Source of the DNA: Alopecurus myosuroides
Lineage: Eukaryota; Streptophyta; Magnoliopsida; Poales; Poaceae
DNA length: 64,000 bases
Direction: 5' to 3'
Assembly: GCA_028641055.1 (NCBI GenBank)
Contig: CM054063.1
Coordinates: forward strand, 177,202,756-177,266,755
The position numbers were made by a program, and so were the translations under genes. Positions 33,241-45,654 of the stretch are shown piece by piece. The notes below the pieces were generated by a model. It was given only the letters and a program-made list of their open reading frames with translations, did not search any database and was not told the origin of the DNA. Numbering within the stretch: the first letter of the stretch is position 1; every line of letters starts with the position of its first letter.

Positions 33241-33756
33241 GATCTGCAAGGAATGAAACTACAACACTGTCAAGTAAGTGATTTCTTTGGAAACATAGCT
33301 CCGCCTACAGGTGTGCATAGTCTAAATTGCCTTTCAAAATGCAAGAGCAACATTGATAGGAGAGTGATTTTTGAAGACATCACACAAAACATATACTAGA
33401 CAAACAACACATATTGAGGCTGAGGATGAAATACTATACCTTATGCCATATATGATATATGATGATAGTAACCGGTGCACAATATAAGATAACCTCAATA
33501 GATAGATAACCGATGGATCCGCACAACACACAGTTCCACACACATAGTCTCACCAACAATAAAGTCTTAAAGCAACAAAAGAAAAGGAGTTGAAAACGAT
33601 AAATGGACACAAGCTCTAAGAGAATGATAAAAGAGCATGCTTGTGTCCTGACCCATGCAAATCCCTCGTAGTCCTAATAAGCTACTTCTCCCCCTATGGC
33701 ATCGAGACACCAAAAAAGGAGAGGAGTAGTGATGCTAAGTTCCCATGATGAGCTAG

Positions 33757-33838
33757 GCACCGGAGTCCTCCAAGGAGGACTCTCCAGCAGAAGTCTCGGA
33801 CTGGCCTTCCGCATCCTCCTCATCAAACTCATCATCAG
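33757..33838 (-). pseudogene. C-terminal end of the SIRE-like extra ORF
   Basis: This short acidic end (pattern DDEFDEEDAEGQSE) reads into a stop near 33757. It continues the frame cut at 42616 by the inserted element. The rest is at 42616-45585. Confidence 0.5.
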
Positions 33839-36800
33839 TGTGACGCCCCGAGATCGGGCACTATGCAGATTTCATCATTTCCGCCAAAATCCACACAATA
33901 ACCGATTCCAGGTTGCCACTTGTGATAACATTACAACAGTTCACGAATAATCCACAACAACAACAGAAAAGATATATACAAGACGACTCAAACGAGTCAA
34001 GGATACAACAGATACAATACAAAGATCCAAATAACAGCGGAAGAAACAACATAGTGTCCGACTACGGACAAGATACAAATTGGACTAAGAGTCCTGAAGA
34101 TAACCGATGGCGTCCAATCCCTGCCTAGGCCAAGCCGGAGGGATTCCCAAGCTAACGTCGTCAGACTTTAAACCTGTTGACTGCAATGTGGAATATGCAG
34201 CCACGAAAGGGATTCGTGGGTCAGTACGGTTAAGTACTGGCAAGTGGATAAACCATACTCACAAGATACCAGCGTAACCAATCATCACAAGATACAAATA
34301 CTTTGGGTACAACGGAAAGGAAGGGATTATTGCAAAGAAGCGGCAGCGGGCTGCACTAACTAACTACAGAGACTTGCTACAACATCCGGCTAAAAGAAAG
34401 GGGATAAGATAGCGTATCAGAACCAACTACAACTACTCACCAAACAATACCCATCCAATGTTACCCCCTACTAAGGAAGCAACCCAAGGAAACTCACACG
34501 GTTGATTAAGGTGACATTCATTCTTATGGTGGAGGTAATCTATATTACTAGTCACGTTATCATCGTTAGGTGTAAGTTGTCTGAGTACTTGTTAGCCAGC
34601 ACTTTCACCAAGTCATCCATAACCGCGGACAACACGGCTTCTCGAGAAGATTTAACCCTGCAGGGATGCACCAATTTGGCCGTACACGTAAGAATGACCC
34701 GCCAGATGGAAAGGCCCTTCCACCAAGCGAGGCACTCAACACAACCCAACTCTTCTTCGCATCAAGCCCAAAGAACCACGTGCTGTGTGTGCGCGGATAA
34801 TCGAGCCCCCACGAAGAAAAGGGGGACCCTCATAGCACTGGAAGACCACGCCGCCCTAAATGCCGACTACAAAAGTTCCACCCTGGCGCCAAGGGCTCGC
34901 ACCTGCATATGCATGCATCAAATGGAAAGCCCGAACTAAGTTTGGCGATTTGGACGAGATGCGAATCGAATCAGAATTGCGGGGGGCGCCCATACTCGCT
35001 TCCCACATGCGGTTAGTGCGCTCATCATGGATCGGAGGACAAGACCCTTTTCCTAATTAAGTTCGACACTAGCAGGCCTCAAAACCACGCCGGGCCTCCT
35101 GCCGGTGCCTTATCATCAAATTATTATTACCCAAAACATTAACATGAAGTTGATTGAATTGAAACCCAACTATCAAACTAAACAGGTGATAAGAGGGACA
35201 ACAAGACTTGAGCGCAAACAACACTAAGCATGCAACTACGACACAAGGGCCAACAGGGTAAACAAACAACAGTTAATAGGAAGTGGCAGAAAGGCTATAT
35301 CATGGCTGCAAGGTAAACATATGATAGGATCGAGACACAAGCATCGAATCATAAGGCTAGCATAAAGATAACAGAAAGAATCGGTAACAAGTGATGAAAG
35401 GCAGCCATAGGTAGCAAGTGAGTATACTTGCCTGGAATCCAGCAAGCAGAGGTACATCCGAAGAACTTGTCGTTGCTCACATCATCTCAACGTCCTATCC
35501 GCGAAGAAGCAACGAACTAGAACAAACACCGGATGCAACAATTACTCCTACGGCAAAAGATCCAGCATGATCAAGATATGGATGCATGACAATTAATTGA
35601 TGCATCAAAGATAAACTAGTTGACTTGGTAAACCTATTTAAATGGGCCCATATGCAATTTGGATTGCATATGGAAAAGCCCATGAATTAATGTTAAATTA
35701 AATGATCTAAAAATAACCATCATGTGAAAGTTGATTAGAATGATGCATGGATGATGAAAACAACAAGAAAACAACAATAGCTTCAGTTTGATATGTTGTT
35801 TACGAAGTTTGGAATTTTATTTGTTAAGTTATGAACTTTGGCATTTTAAATGATTTAGACAAACATTTGCTGTTTTCACCAATTTTAAATGTTCAAAACA
35901 GATAACAAAATTTATATTTGGAAATAACACAAAATTTTAGATGGAATACATATTTCATTTGTTGAATTTGGATTTAAAATGAGCAAGTTATCAAATTAGC
36001 AATTTTAAATGCATTAAATAAATAATTAGTTGTTTTCAGAAATTTAACTTATTTAAAACAGAAAACAAAGTTGATATTTGCAAAGTTCATGAAAAATGGG
36101 ATGGAAAACATATTTTACATGTTGGAATTGGATTTGAATTGCCCAAGTTATGAATTTTGCAATTTAAAAGGTTTAATTAAAGAATTGAATTATTGCACCA
36201 CTTTTAATTAGGAAAAACAGTAAACAAATTGTATTGAAAAGGTTGAAAACATGTATAAAATGTTTCAATGAACAATTTGAGCTATTAAACATAATTTTTG
36301 GATTATTATTGAATTTATTATGCAATTCTTCATAAGTATTTTATTCTGCCCTTTTTAGTAAACAGAGGGAAACATGTTCAAATTTAATTCAATTGTGACC
36401 AAATAAAATACCAATGTGTAGAGTTTGTTAAGACAAATTTTTAGAGCCCAAGTTTGCTCAATTTGGGTGAACAAAACTCAAGTTATGAATTCCCAAAGTT
36501 TCAAATTTTAATAGCCATTTCTGTATTTAATTATTTATTGCAAAATTTATTACAGAAACATGTTGCAACTTTGTGACTAACAGAAAGAGCTCAAGATTCT
36601 GAATCCATAGCAATTTGAATCACTGAAATTGGAGCAATATTCAATTTGTTATTGATTTTACAATTAAAGACTCAGATCTGTTTTTCTGGATTTCGGGAAA
36701 TAAAAGAAAAAGGACAAATAAAAGGGGTGGCTTTTGCTTCCAGGGGGACTCGAACCTGGGACTCCAGGGAGTGCGGACAGGGTGCTAGCCACTGTGGTAT

Positions 36801-37975
36801 GTGATCGGTTGTGATACAATAGAGCTCACAGGGTAGATCAAGGGTATCTGCGCGTCCTAACTGACGAAAACTGACGATCAGAAACAGGGACACGGACGAG
36901 CTCGTCCATGGCAGAACAGGCGATGCAAATGAATGGATCGGGCGCCCTAGTACCAGAATAAGATGGAAGGGGGGCGGAACTGAACAGGAATCTCACCGGG
37001 CTTGGCTCGACGGAGTTGTACGTGCTCGAAGGCGATCGTAGACGAGGATGACGACGACCTGTCCATGTTCCTGACGCCTACACACAGCAGGGAAGAGGAC
37101 CATGGCGGGGACGAACTGGGTGGCTCCGGCTTCCGATTTGCGGCGTAGAGGAAGAGGGGATCACGGCGGTTCCATTCCCGCACTCCCGGATCATCAACGA
37201 CGACCGCAGCGACGGTGCCATGGTCCACATCTTCCGGCCATGGAGGGGGAGGTTGGAAGAATACAGAGGAGGGAGGAGAGGGAAGGAGATGGCGGCGGCT
37301 GGGAGGAAGAGAGGCTATGGTTGAGGAGAGGCAGAGGGGTGTCTTTAAGGGAGGGGAAAGGTGAGGGGGAGCAGGTGAGGAGGGGATCGGTGGTGGTGCG
37401 TGCTTTTCCTCTGTGCTGGCGTCATGACCGTATGGAGGTAGGAGAGGAAGGGAGGTGTGCTGGGGCGCTCGAGTTGTAGGTGGCCGACTGGGCCTTGTTG
37501 GCCCAGTTCGGCTGCCTCCTCACTCCTTTTTTTTTCTTTTTTTTATTTCTCTTTTTTTTGTAGAAGATGAATAAGAGAGAGAGATAGAAGGGTTTTGGGG
37601 TTCCAAAAATTATGGGGATAATTTTTATGGTTTCATTATTGCAAATGCCCAGTTGCATGATATTTAGTTTTGAAAATTTCAAATTGTTGGTGGTGTTTGG
37701 AATTTGAATTTGAAATTCAAATTAGGGTTTTAATAAAAGATGATTTATTTAACCAAGCAAATATTAATTCCAAATCAACTTTTATTGAAAAACAATTTGA
37801 GTTTGAAAAACACGGGTGCATTGTTTGAAAATTTTAAATTGATTTGAATTTTTGTTTTGGTGTTTGAATTGGTTTGCAAACAAGGTGCAAATGATGCATG
37901 TGATGCAATGCCATGCAAAAAAAGAAAAGAAACAACAACCAAAAACTAATTGGGGGAAATCCCCCGGGTGTTACA
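33839..37975 (-). repeat. Downstream (3') LTR of the non-autonomous element
   Basis: 4137 bp. It includes a very AT-rich part (about 35640-36710), a tRNA-like segment (36729-36806) and a GC-rich part (36890-37500). On the minus strand the GC-rich part looks like a promoter and leader region, with C/T-rich sequence and a CCTTAAAG TATA-like box near 37347. Confidence 0.9.
36729..36806 (-). other. tRNA-like segment in the LTR, copy 1
   Basis: The minus strand contains CAGTGGCTAGCACCCTG and, about 30 nt later, CCCAGGTTCGAGTCCCCCTG. The latter has a good box B (GGTTCGAGTCC) inside a stem-like CCAGG..CCTGG. It is too irregular to fold as a full tRNA. The same segment occurs at 41373-41440. Confidence 0.6.
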
Positions 37976-38472
37976 AACGACACCACTAACAAGGGATTGC
38001 GCCCTCGCAATCCACCCACTAACCCGGGAGGGGAAAGAAGTTCGACTATCGATTCTTCATGCTTCCAGTTGATCTCCTCGACACCACTAACAAGGGCTTC
38101 TCGACACCACTAACAAGAGATTCTTTCTCGGGTTGATGACGATGTTCTTCCACCAGGAATCATCCGATGATCGAACCTATTAGGTTAAAGGCTCAGAAAA
38201 CGTCCACCCACGTAGGATCCTAAAACTTTGAAAGGTAGATAAGGGAAGAGACTCTAAAACAAATAAGATGAGAGGAGGAATAGAATAGAGATAAGGAGAA
38301 AACAAGAATCCTATTGAGATGTTTCCAAAACAGGTTTTGCACAAATAGTTTTTGACACTCTAGAAACACGACCGTTAGCGAGGTTATCCTACAGGCTTTG
38401 CGGACCCGTTGCTTCGATAACCATTCGTATCGAAACAACTTTGGGAATCGGAAACCAGGCTCTGATACCATT
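37976..38472 (-). other. Internal domain of the non-autonomous element
   Basis: 497 bp without a gene. At its right end on the minus strand lies the primer site (38459-38470). Near its left end the 15-mer ACACCACTAACAAGG, or a one-base variant, occurs three times (about 37981, 38083 and 38104). No clear polypurine tract is seen at the left border. Confidence 0.85.
38459..38470 (-). promoter_or_regulatory. Primer binding site for tRNA-iMet
   Basis: The minus strand reads TGGTATCAGAGC two bases after the LTR at 38473. Confidence 0.9.
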
Positions 38473-41400
38473 TGTGACGCCCCGAGATCGGGCACTATGC
38501 AGATTTCAGCATTTCCGCCAAAATCCACACAATAACCGATTCCAGGTTGCCACTTGTGATAACATTACAACAGTTCACGAATAATCCACAACAACAACAG
38601 AAAAGATATATACAAGACGACTCAAACGAGTCAAGGATACAACTGATACAATACAAAGATCCAAATAACAGCGGAAGAAACAACATAGTGTCCGACTACG
38701 GACAAGATACAAATTGGACTAAGAGTCCTGAAGATAACCGATGGCGTCCAATCCCTGCCCAGGCCAAGCCGGAGGGATTCCCAAGCTAACGTCGTCAGAC
38801 TTCAAACCTGTTGACTGCAATGTGGAATATGCAGCCACGAAAGGGATTCGTGGGTCAGTACGGTTAAGTACTGGCAAGTGGATAAACCATACTCACAAGA
38901 TACCAGCGTAACCAATCATCACAAGATACAAATACTTTGGGTACAACGGAAAGGAAGGGATTATTGCAAAGAAGCGGCAGCGGGCTGCACTAACTAACTA
39001 CAGAGACTTGCTACAACATCCGGCTAAAAGAAAGGGGATAAGATAGCGTATCAGAACCAACTACAACTACTCACCAAACAATACCCATCCAATGTTACCC
39101 CCTACTAAGGAAGCAACCCAAGGAAACTCACACGGTTGATTAAGGTGACATTCATTCTTATGGTGGAGGTAATCTATATTACTAGTCACGTTATCATCGT
39201 TAGGTGTAAGTTGTCTGAGTACTTGTTAGCCAGCACTTTCACCAAGTCATCCATAACCGCGGACAACACGGCTTCTCGAGAAGATTTAACCCTGCAGGGA
39301 TGCACCAATTTGGCCGTACGCGTAAGAATGACCCGCCAGATGGAAAGGCCCTTCCACCAAGCGAGGCACTCAACACAACCCAACTCTTCTTCGCATCAAG
39401 CCCAAAGAACCACGTGCTGTGCGTGCGCGGCTAATCGAGCCCCCACGAAGAAAAGGGGGACCCTCATAGCACTGGAAGACCACGCCGCCCTAAATGCCGA
39501 CTACAAAAGTTCCACCCTGGCGCCAAGGGCTCGCACCTGCATATCCATGCATCAAATGGAAAGCCCGAACTAAGTTTGGCGATTTGGACGAGATGCGAAT
39601 CGAATCAGAATTGCGGGGGGCGCCCATACTCGCTTCCCACATGCGGTTAGTGCGCTCATCATGGATCGGAGGACAAGACCCTTTTCCTAATTAAGTTCGA
39701 CACTAGCAGGCCTCAAAACCACGCCGGGCCTCCTGTCGGTGCCTTATCATCAAATTATTATTACCCAAAACATTAACATGAAGTTGATTGAATTGAAACC
39801 CAACTATCAAACTAAACAGGTGATAAGACGAAAAACAAGACTTGAGCGCAAACAACACTAAGCATGCAACTACGACACAAGGGCCAACAGGGTAAACAAA
39901 CAACAGTTAATAGGAAGTGTAAGAAAGGCTATATCATGGCTGCAAGGTAAACATATGATAGGATCGAGACACGAGCATCGAATCATAAGGCTAGCATAAA
40001 GATAACGGAAAGAATCGGTAACAAGTGATGAAAGGCAGCCATAGGTAGCAAGTGAGTATACTTGCCTGGAATCCAGCAAGCAGAGGTACATCCGAAGAAC
40101 TTGTCGTTGCTCACATCATCTCAACGTCCTATCCGCGAAGAAGCAACGAACTAGAACAAACATCGGATGCAACAATTACTCCTACGGCAAAAGATCCAGC
40201 ATGATCAAGATATGGATGCATGACAATTAATTGATGCATCAAAGATAAACTAGTTGACATGGTAAACCTATTTAAATGGGCCCATATGCAATTTGGATTG
40301 TATATGGAAAAGCCCATGAATTAATGTTGAATTAAATGACCTACAAATAACCATCATGTGAAAGTTGATTAGAATGATGCATGGATGATGAAAACAACAA
40401 GAAAACAACAATAGCTTCAGTTTGATATGTTGTTTACCAAGTTTGGAATTTTATTTGTTAAGTTTTGAACTTTGGCATTTTAAATGATTTAGACAAACAT
40501 TTGTTGTTTTCACCAATTTTAAATGTTCAAAACAGATAACAAAATTTATATTTGGAAAGAACACAAAATTTTAGATGGAATACATATTTCATTTTTTGAA
40601 TTTGGATTTAAAATGAGCAAGTTATCAAATTAGCAAATTTAAATGCATTAAATAAATAATTAGTTGTTTTCAGCAATTTAACTTATTTAAAACAGAAAAC
40701 AAAGTTGATATTTGCAAAGTTCATGAAAAATGGGATGGAAAACATATTTTACATGTTGGAATTGGATTTGAATTGCCCAAGTTATGAATTTTGCAATTTA
40801 AAAGGTTTAATTAAATCATTGAATTATTGCACCACTTTTAATTAGGAAAAACAGTAAACAAATTGTATTGAAAAGGTTGAAAACATGTATAAAATGTTTT
40901 CAATGAACAATTTGAGCTATTAAACATAATTTTTGGATTATTATTGAATTTATTATGCAATTCTTCATAAGTATTTTATTCTGCCCTTTTTAGTAAACAG
41001 AGGGAAATATGTTCAAATTTAATTCAATTGTGACCAAATAAAATACCAATGTGTAGAGTTTGTTAAGACAAATTTTTAGAGCCCAAGTTTGCTCAATTTG
41101 GGTGAACATAACTCAAGTTATGAATTCCCAAAGTTTCAAATTTTAATAGCCATTTCTGTATTTAATTATTTAGTGCAAAATTTATTACAGAAACATGTTG
41201 CAACTTTGTGACTAACAGAAAGAGCTCGAGATTCTGAATCCATAGCAATTTGAATCATTGAAATTAGAGCAATATTCAATTTGTTATTGATTTTACAATT
41301 AAAGACTCAGATCTGTTTTTCTAGATTTCGGGAAATAAAAGAAAAAGGACAAAAAAAAGGGGTGGCTTTTGCTTCCAGGGGGACTCGAACCTGGGACTCC

Positions 41401-42615
41401 AGGGAGTGCGGACAGGGTGCTAGCCACTGTGGTATGCGATCGGTTGTGATACAATAGAGCTCACAGGGTAGATCAAGGGTATCTGCGCGTCCTAACTGAC
41501 GAAAACTGACGATCAGAAACAGGGACACGGACGAGCTCGTCCATGGCAGAACAGGCGATGCAAACGAATGGATCGGGCGCCCTAGTACTAGAATAAGATG
41601 GAAGGGGGCGGAACTGAACAGGAATCTCACCGGGCTTGGCTCGACGGAGTTGTACGTGCTCGAAGGCGATCGTAGACGAGGATGACGACGACCTGTCCAT
41701 GTTCCTGACGCCTACACACAGCAGGGAAGAGGACCATGGCAGGGACGAACTGGGTGGCTCCGGCTTCCGATTTGCGGCGTAGAGGAAGAGGGGATCACGG
41801 CGGTTCCATTCCCGCACACCCGGATCATTGACGACGACCGCAGCGACGGTGCCATGGTCCACATCTTCTGGCCATGGAGGGGGAGGTTGGAAGAATACAG
41901 AGGAGGGAGGAGAGGGAAGGAGATGGCGGCGGCTGGGAGGAAGAGAGGCTAGGGTTGAGGAGAGGCAGAGGGGTGGCTTTAAGGGAGGGGAAAGGTGAGG
42001 GGGAGCAGGTGAGGAGGGGATCGGTGGTGGTGCGTGCTTTTCCTCTGTGCTGGCGTCATGGCCGTACGGAGGTAGGAGAGGAAGGGAGGTGGGCTGGGGC
42101 GCTCGAGTTGTAGGTGGCCGACTGGGCCTTGTTGGCCCAGTTCGGCTGCCTCCTCACTCCCTTTTTTTTTCTTTTTTTTATTTCTCTTTTTTTTTGTAGA
42201 AGATGAATAAGAGAGAGAGAGAGATAGAAGGGTTTTGGGGTTCCAAAAATTATGGGGATAATTTTTATGGTTTCATTATTGCAAATGCCCAGTTGCATGA
42301 TATTTAGTTTTGAAAATTTCAAATTGTTGGTGGTGTTTGGAATTTGAATTTGAAATTCAAATTAGGGTTTCAATAAAAGATGATTTATTTAACCAAGCAA
42401 ATATTAATTCCAAATCAACTTTTATTGAAAAATAATTTGAGTTTGAAAAACACGGGTGCATTGTTTGAAAATTTTAAATTGATTTGAATTTTTGTTTTGG
42501 TGTTTGAATTGGTTTGCAAACAAGGTGCAAATGATGCATGTGATGCAATGCCATGCAAAAAAAGAAAAGAAACAACAACCAAAAACTAATTGGGGGAAAT
42601 CCCCCGGGTGTTACA
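38473..42615 (-). repeat. Upstream (5') LTR of the non-autonomous element
   Basis: 4143 bp, nearly identical to the LTR at 33839-37975, with scattered substitutions and a few 1-4 bp indels. Confidence 0.9.
41373..41440 (-). other. tRNA-like segment in the LTR, copy 2
   Basis: This is the second LTR's copy of the segment at 36729. Box B and the CAGTGGCTAGCAC part are unchanged. Confidence 0.6.
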
Positions 42616-45585
42616 ATCAGCAGGTGCACTGCGAGGAACAGAAGGGGCAAGTAGACGGAGACCATCCTCAATCTGAGACCAAGGGGCACTAGCTCTGGAA
42701 GACCAACGAGAGTACGAGTGAGGGACAGTCAACTGGTGGATCTCCAGCGGCACCACTAACATGATGGAGGATCTACTGCTGAGTGCTAGTCTGAGAAACA
42801 TCCCTATGGTAAGCCTGATACTGCTCACGGTGAATGGCAATCTTCATGCACAGGACATTACGCTGGAACCAAGAGAGTTTCCTAATCTGATGCATAGGAG
42901 TTGTGTCAACCTGAGGAGCCAGAGGAGCCTGAGAAGCAGCAGGGGCACTGGCACGTGCATATCTCATGAAAGAACCAGACTCGGTAGCAGGAGTGGCAGT
43001 GGTAGTGGCATAGGGAAGGCGCTTGGGCTTCTTCATGTATAATTTCTTGAAGTGGTGGTCCTCCATAGGCAACCTTCTGAAGTCATGATCCTTCAAGGTG
43101 TCCTTGATGAGCATCATGATGTTAGGACCATAGGGAATGGTGTTGCCACCAAGCATAGCATTCTTCAACTCATTGAAGATGAAATCCATAACATCTACAC
43201 GGTAGCTCTTGGAGGTGTCGGGATCCTGATGTCTACGCACGCTTCTATTCTTGTAGACAGTGTTGGGCCTCCAAGTGCAGAGGTTTGTAGAGCAGCAGCA
43301 AGTTTCCCTTAAGTGGATTACCCAAGGTTTATCGAACTCAGGGAGGAAGAGGTCAAAGATATCCCTCTCAAGCAACCCTGCAATTACGATACAAGAAGTC
43401 TCTTGTGTCCCCAACACACCTAATACAATTGTCAGTTGTATAGGTGCACTAGTTCATCGAAGAGATAATGAAGTACAATTAATATGGATGGTTATAAGTG
43501 ATAGTAGAAATCTGAAATAAAAATGGAAGCAAGCAAACATGTAGTAGAACTTATTGTAAACGGTGTTTCGATGCTTAGAAAGAAGGCCTAGGGATCATCC
43601 TTTCACTAGTGAACACTCTCAACAATAATAACATAATTGAATGCATAAATATCATCTCTTCACTATACTACTCTGAACCACTCTCCGGTCGGATAGCGAA
43701 CACCAATCCATGCGTAGGGCTGTAACAACACTCCTCAAGTCTGTATTCCCTCTCTAGGGCACCCCACGCTGTCACTATGAGCGGCCCAAATTAGTACTAA
43801 ACAAACGCCACAATTTCATAGTGTCATCCAACACAAAATATAAATATCATGCTAAAACACAGGGTGCACGCACTGTAACCTTTACACTGTGATCAAAGTG
43901 TCTACGGAGATATCATAACAAAACACTTAAGTAGCATAACAGATGAAGAGTAACATCCACTTATTCAACTAGATTACAAAGCTCATGATCACATAAAGAT
44001 CACACCATGGGAGAGAGAGATGAAACACATAACTACCGGTAGAGCCCTCAGCCCCAGGGAAGAACTACTCTCTCCTCATCATAGGAGATAGCAACGGCGA
44101 TGAGCAAACTGATATTTCTCTTCTCCTGAAAAGTGGGGCAAACCATAAATTCCAGAACACCTTCAAAGTTCAAGTGGATGACTAGAACAAATAATTTGAG
44201 AGCAAGTAATAACACATCATGAATCAATTAATAATAGTTTCTGGGACCAATGCACATTAAACTCAGAATGGCAACTACGCTCTCTCAATTGTGCATAAAG
44301 TTAGAAGATGGAGACTCAACATAAAAGTAAAAGAAAGGCCCTTCGTAGAGGGAAGCAGGGATTAACTCGGGTGCTAAAGCTTCTTATTTTATTAAACATA
44401 GGTATTGAAAACATTTTTTTAGAGAGGTGTATGCTTATGTCAACGAATGGCAAACATAAAATACAGTACGTCACAAGCCAACTAGACTTCGCAAGAGTGG
44501 CTCCCATTGAAGGACGCAACTGGGGTCAGAAGATCATGCCATTGAGGTGTATACTTACACAATTATGAGAAGACATAAAGTGTATAAGAAACATGTATAA
44601 TATAGTATGAAAACAACATGGAACATCATAAATTATGGATACGTTTATGACGTATCAGATCCTCAATACACTTCTTAGCAAGCACCAAAAAATTGACAAG
44701 AGGGCTAGTGATGGCATCATTGTTACCTCCACTTGGAGCAATGAAAGACCTGAATATGCGGACAAGCTGATCATAGAATGGAAGAAGTCCGTCAACATTA
44801 CCAACAGGGAAGCCAGGCATGTACATATCAGCCATGGTATCATCTCAATCCGGTCTATCCACATCATGCATACGGTGACCAAGTGGAGGATGATCTTGCC
44901 ACTTGTAGCCAAGAACACGGCCAAACTGAGACATCTTGGCTTGACAGAAAGAAGACCCCGTCATCCACTTCAACTTGTAATGAACATCCTCCCCAATCAC
45001 TAAAGTGGACATGAACTAAACAACAAGAGGAAAGTTGTAGGGGAAGCGGGTTTCCATGAGCTCACCAAGACCAAAGCGCTCCACCACACTAGCAACCTGA
45101 GCAAAAGATTGATTATCCTTGAGAAACTGAAGCTGAGTGGGGTTCATAGAACGAATCGGGAACTTGTACTCAAGATAGATGTCAGTGTAGATGTACAATA
45201 TCTCCAAGCACCAAAAAACGAGTGTCTTCCATCTCATTGTCCCTTGGTTCATCATATGGTTCATACCAATCACCATGACGAATCTGAGCATAGTCCTGAG
45301 CAGACACATCAGACCGGTAGTTCTTCCTAGTATCTTTGCCCTTTTTCTTTGAAGAGGTACTCTTGGAGGGAATGGACTTTGCTCTCCCTTTGGCAATAGC
45401 TTTCCTTGGTGGCATCTTATCATCGGGTTCCTCATCACTGGTTTCCTTGTAAGATGGACGCTTGCGGGTGCCCAGCTCATCAACATTCGAACCACCTGTG
45501 AATGAAGCAATATAGAGGGATAGCACAAGATGAGTACACACAAGCCAATACAAGGAAACATGCATAACAATAAGAGAGTATCCAT
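42616..45585 (-). pseudogene. Extra ORF of the SIRE-like element ('plant transposon protein' type), broken
   Basis: Located between RNase H and the 3' LTR, where SIRE-like elements carry an additional ORF. The N-terminal part (about 45520-45180) is basic and Ser-rich (MPPRKAIAKGRAKS), followed by SDVSAQDYAQIRHGDWYEPY. It resembles the putative plant transposon proteins common in grasses. A middle part lies at 44900-44658, and after the solo LTR the frame resumes at 43260 (segment VDVMDFIFNELKNAMLGG) and runs to 42616. There it is cut again by the long-LTR element and ends at 33757. Frameshifts lie in 45180-44900. No membrane span is seen, so an envelope-like role is not supported. Confidence 0.6.
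43261..44657 (-). repeat. Solo LTR, Athila-like (Sabrina/Fatima type)
   Basis: On the minus strand it starts TGATACGTCATAAACGTATC and ends CACTTGGAGGCCCAACA, typical of grass Athila-like LTRs. 1397 bp, with no internal domain. The flanking 5-mers differ (GACAG at the left, GATCC at the right), so there is no target duplication. The surrounding ORF is in frame across the LTR once it is removed. Confidence 0.75.
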
Positions 45586-45654
45586 AATCTATCTTGTAAC
45601 AGTCCTAGATAAATCAACAAAGCTCTGTCTATCGAAAAAAATTGAGACAAACCC

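Larger units (their letters stand above)
33839..42615 (-). mobile_element. Non-autonomous retrotransposon with 4.1-kb LTRs and a 0.5-kb interior
   Basis: Two LTRs (33839-37975 and 38473-42615) begin TGTGACGCCCCGAG and end GGGTGTTACA on the + strand. They enclose only 497 bp. A perfect target duplication ATCAG flanks the whole (33834-33838 and 42616-42620). A tRNA-iMet primer site next to the right LTR on the minus strand shows that the element reads leftward. There is no gene inside. The LTRs differ at roughly one or two positions per hundred by eye, so the insertion is the younger layer here. LTR ends and primer fit a chromovirus (Tekay-like) derivative, but that is inference. Confidence 0.95.

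Noticed and set aside
36729..36806. A functional tRNA gene in the long LTR
   Set aside because: Box B is good, but the acceptor and anticodon stems do not form and the T-loop is too long. Kept only as a tRNA-like segment.
36947..37228. Protein gene in the GC-rich part of the long LTR (93 codons, minus strand, also in the other copy)
   Set aside because: In the second LTR the frame is altered at its end. It lies in what looks like the LTR promoter and leader, with no domain.
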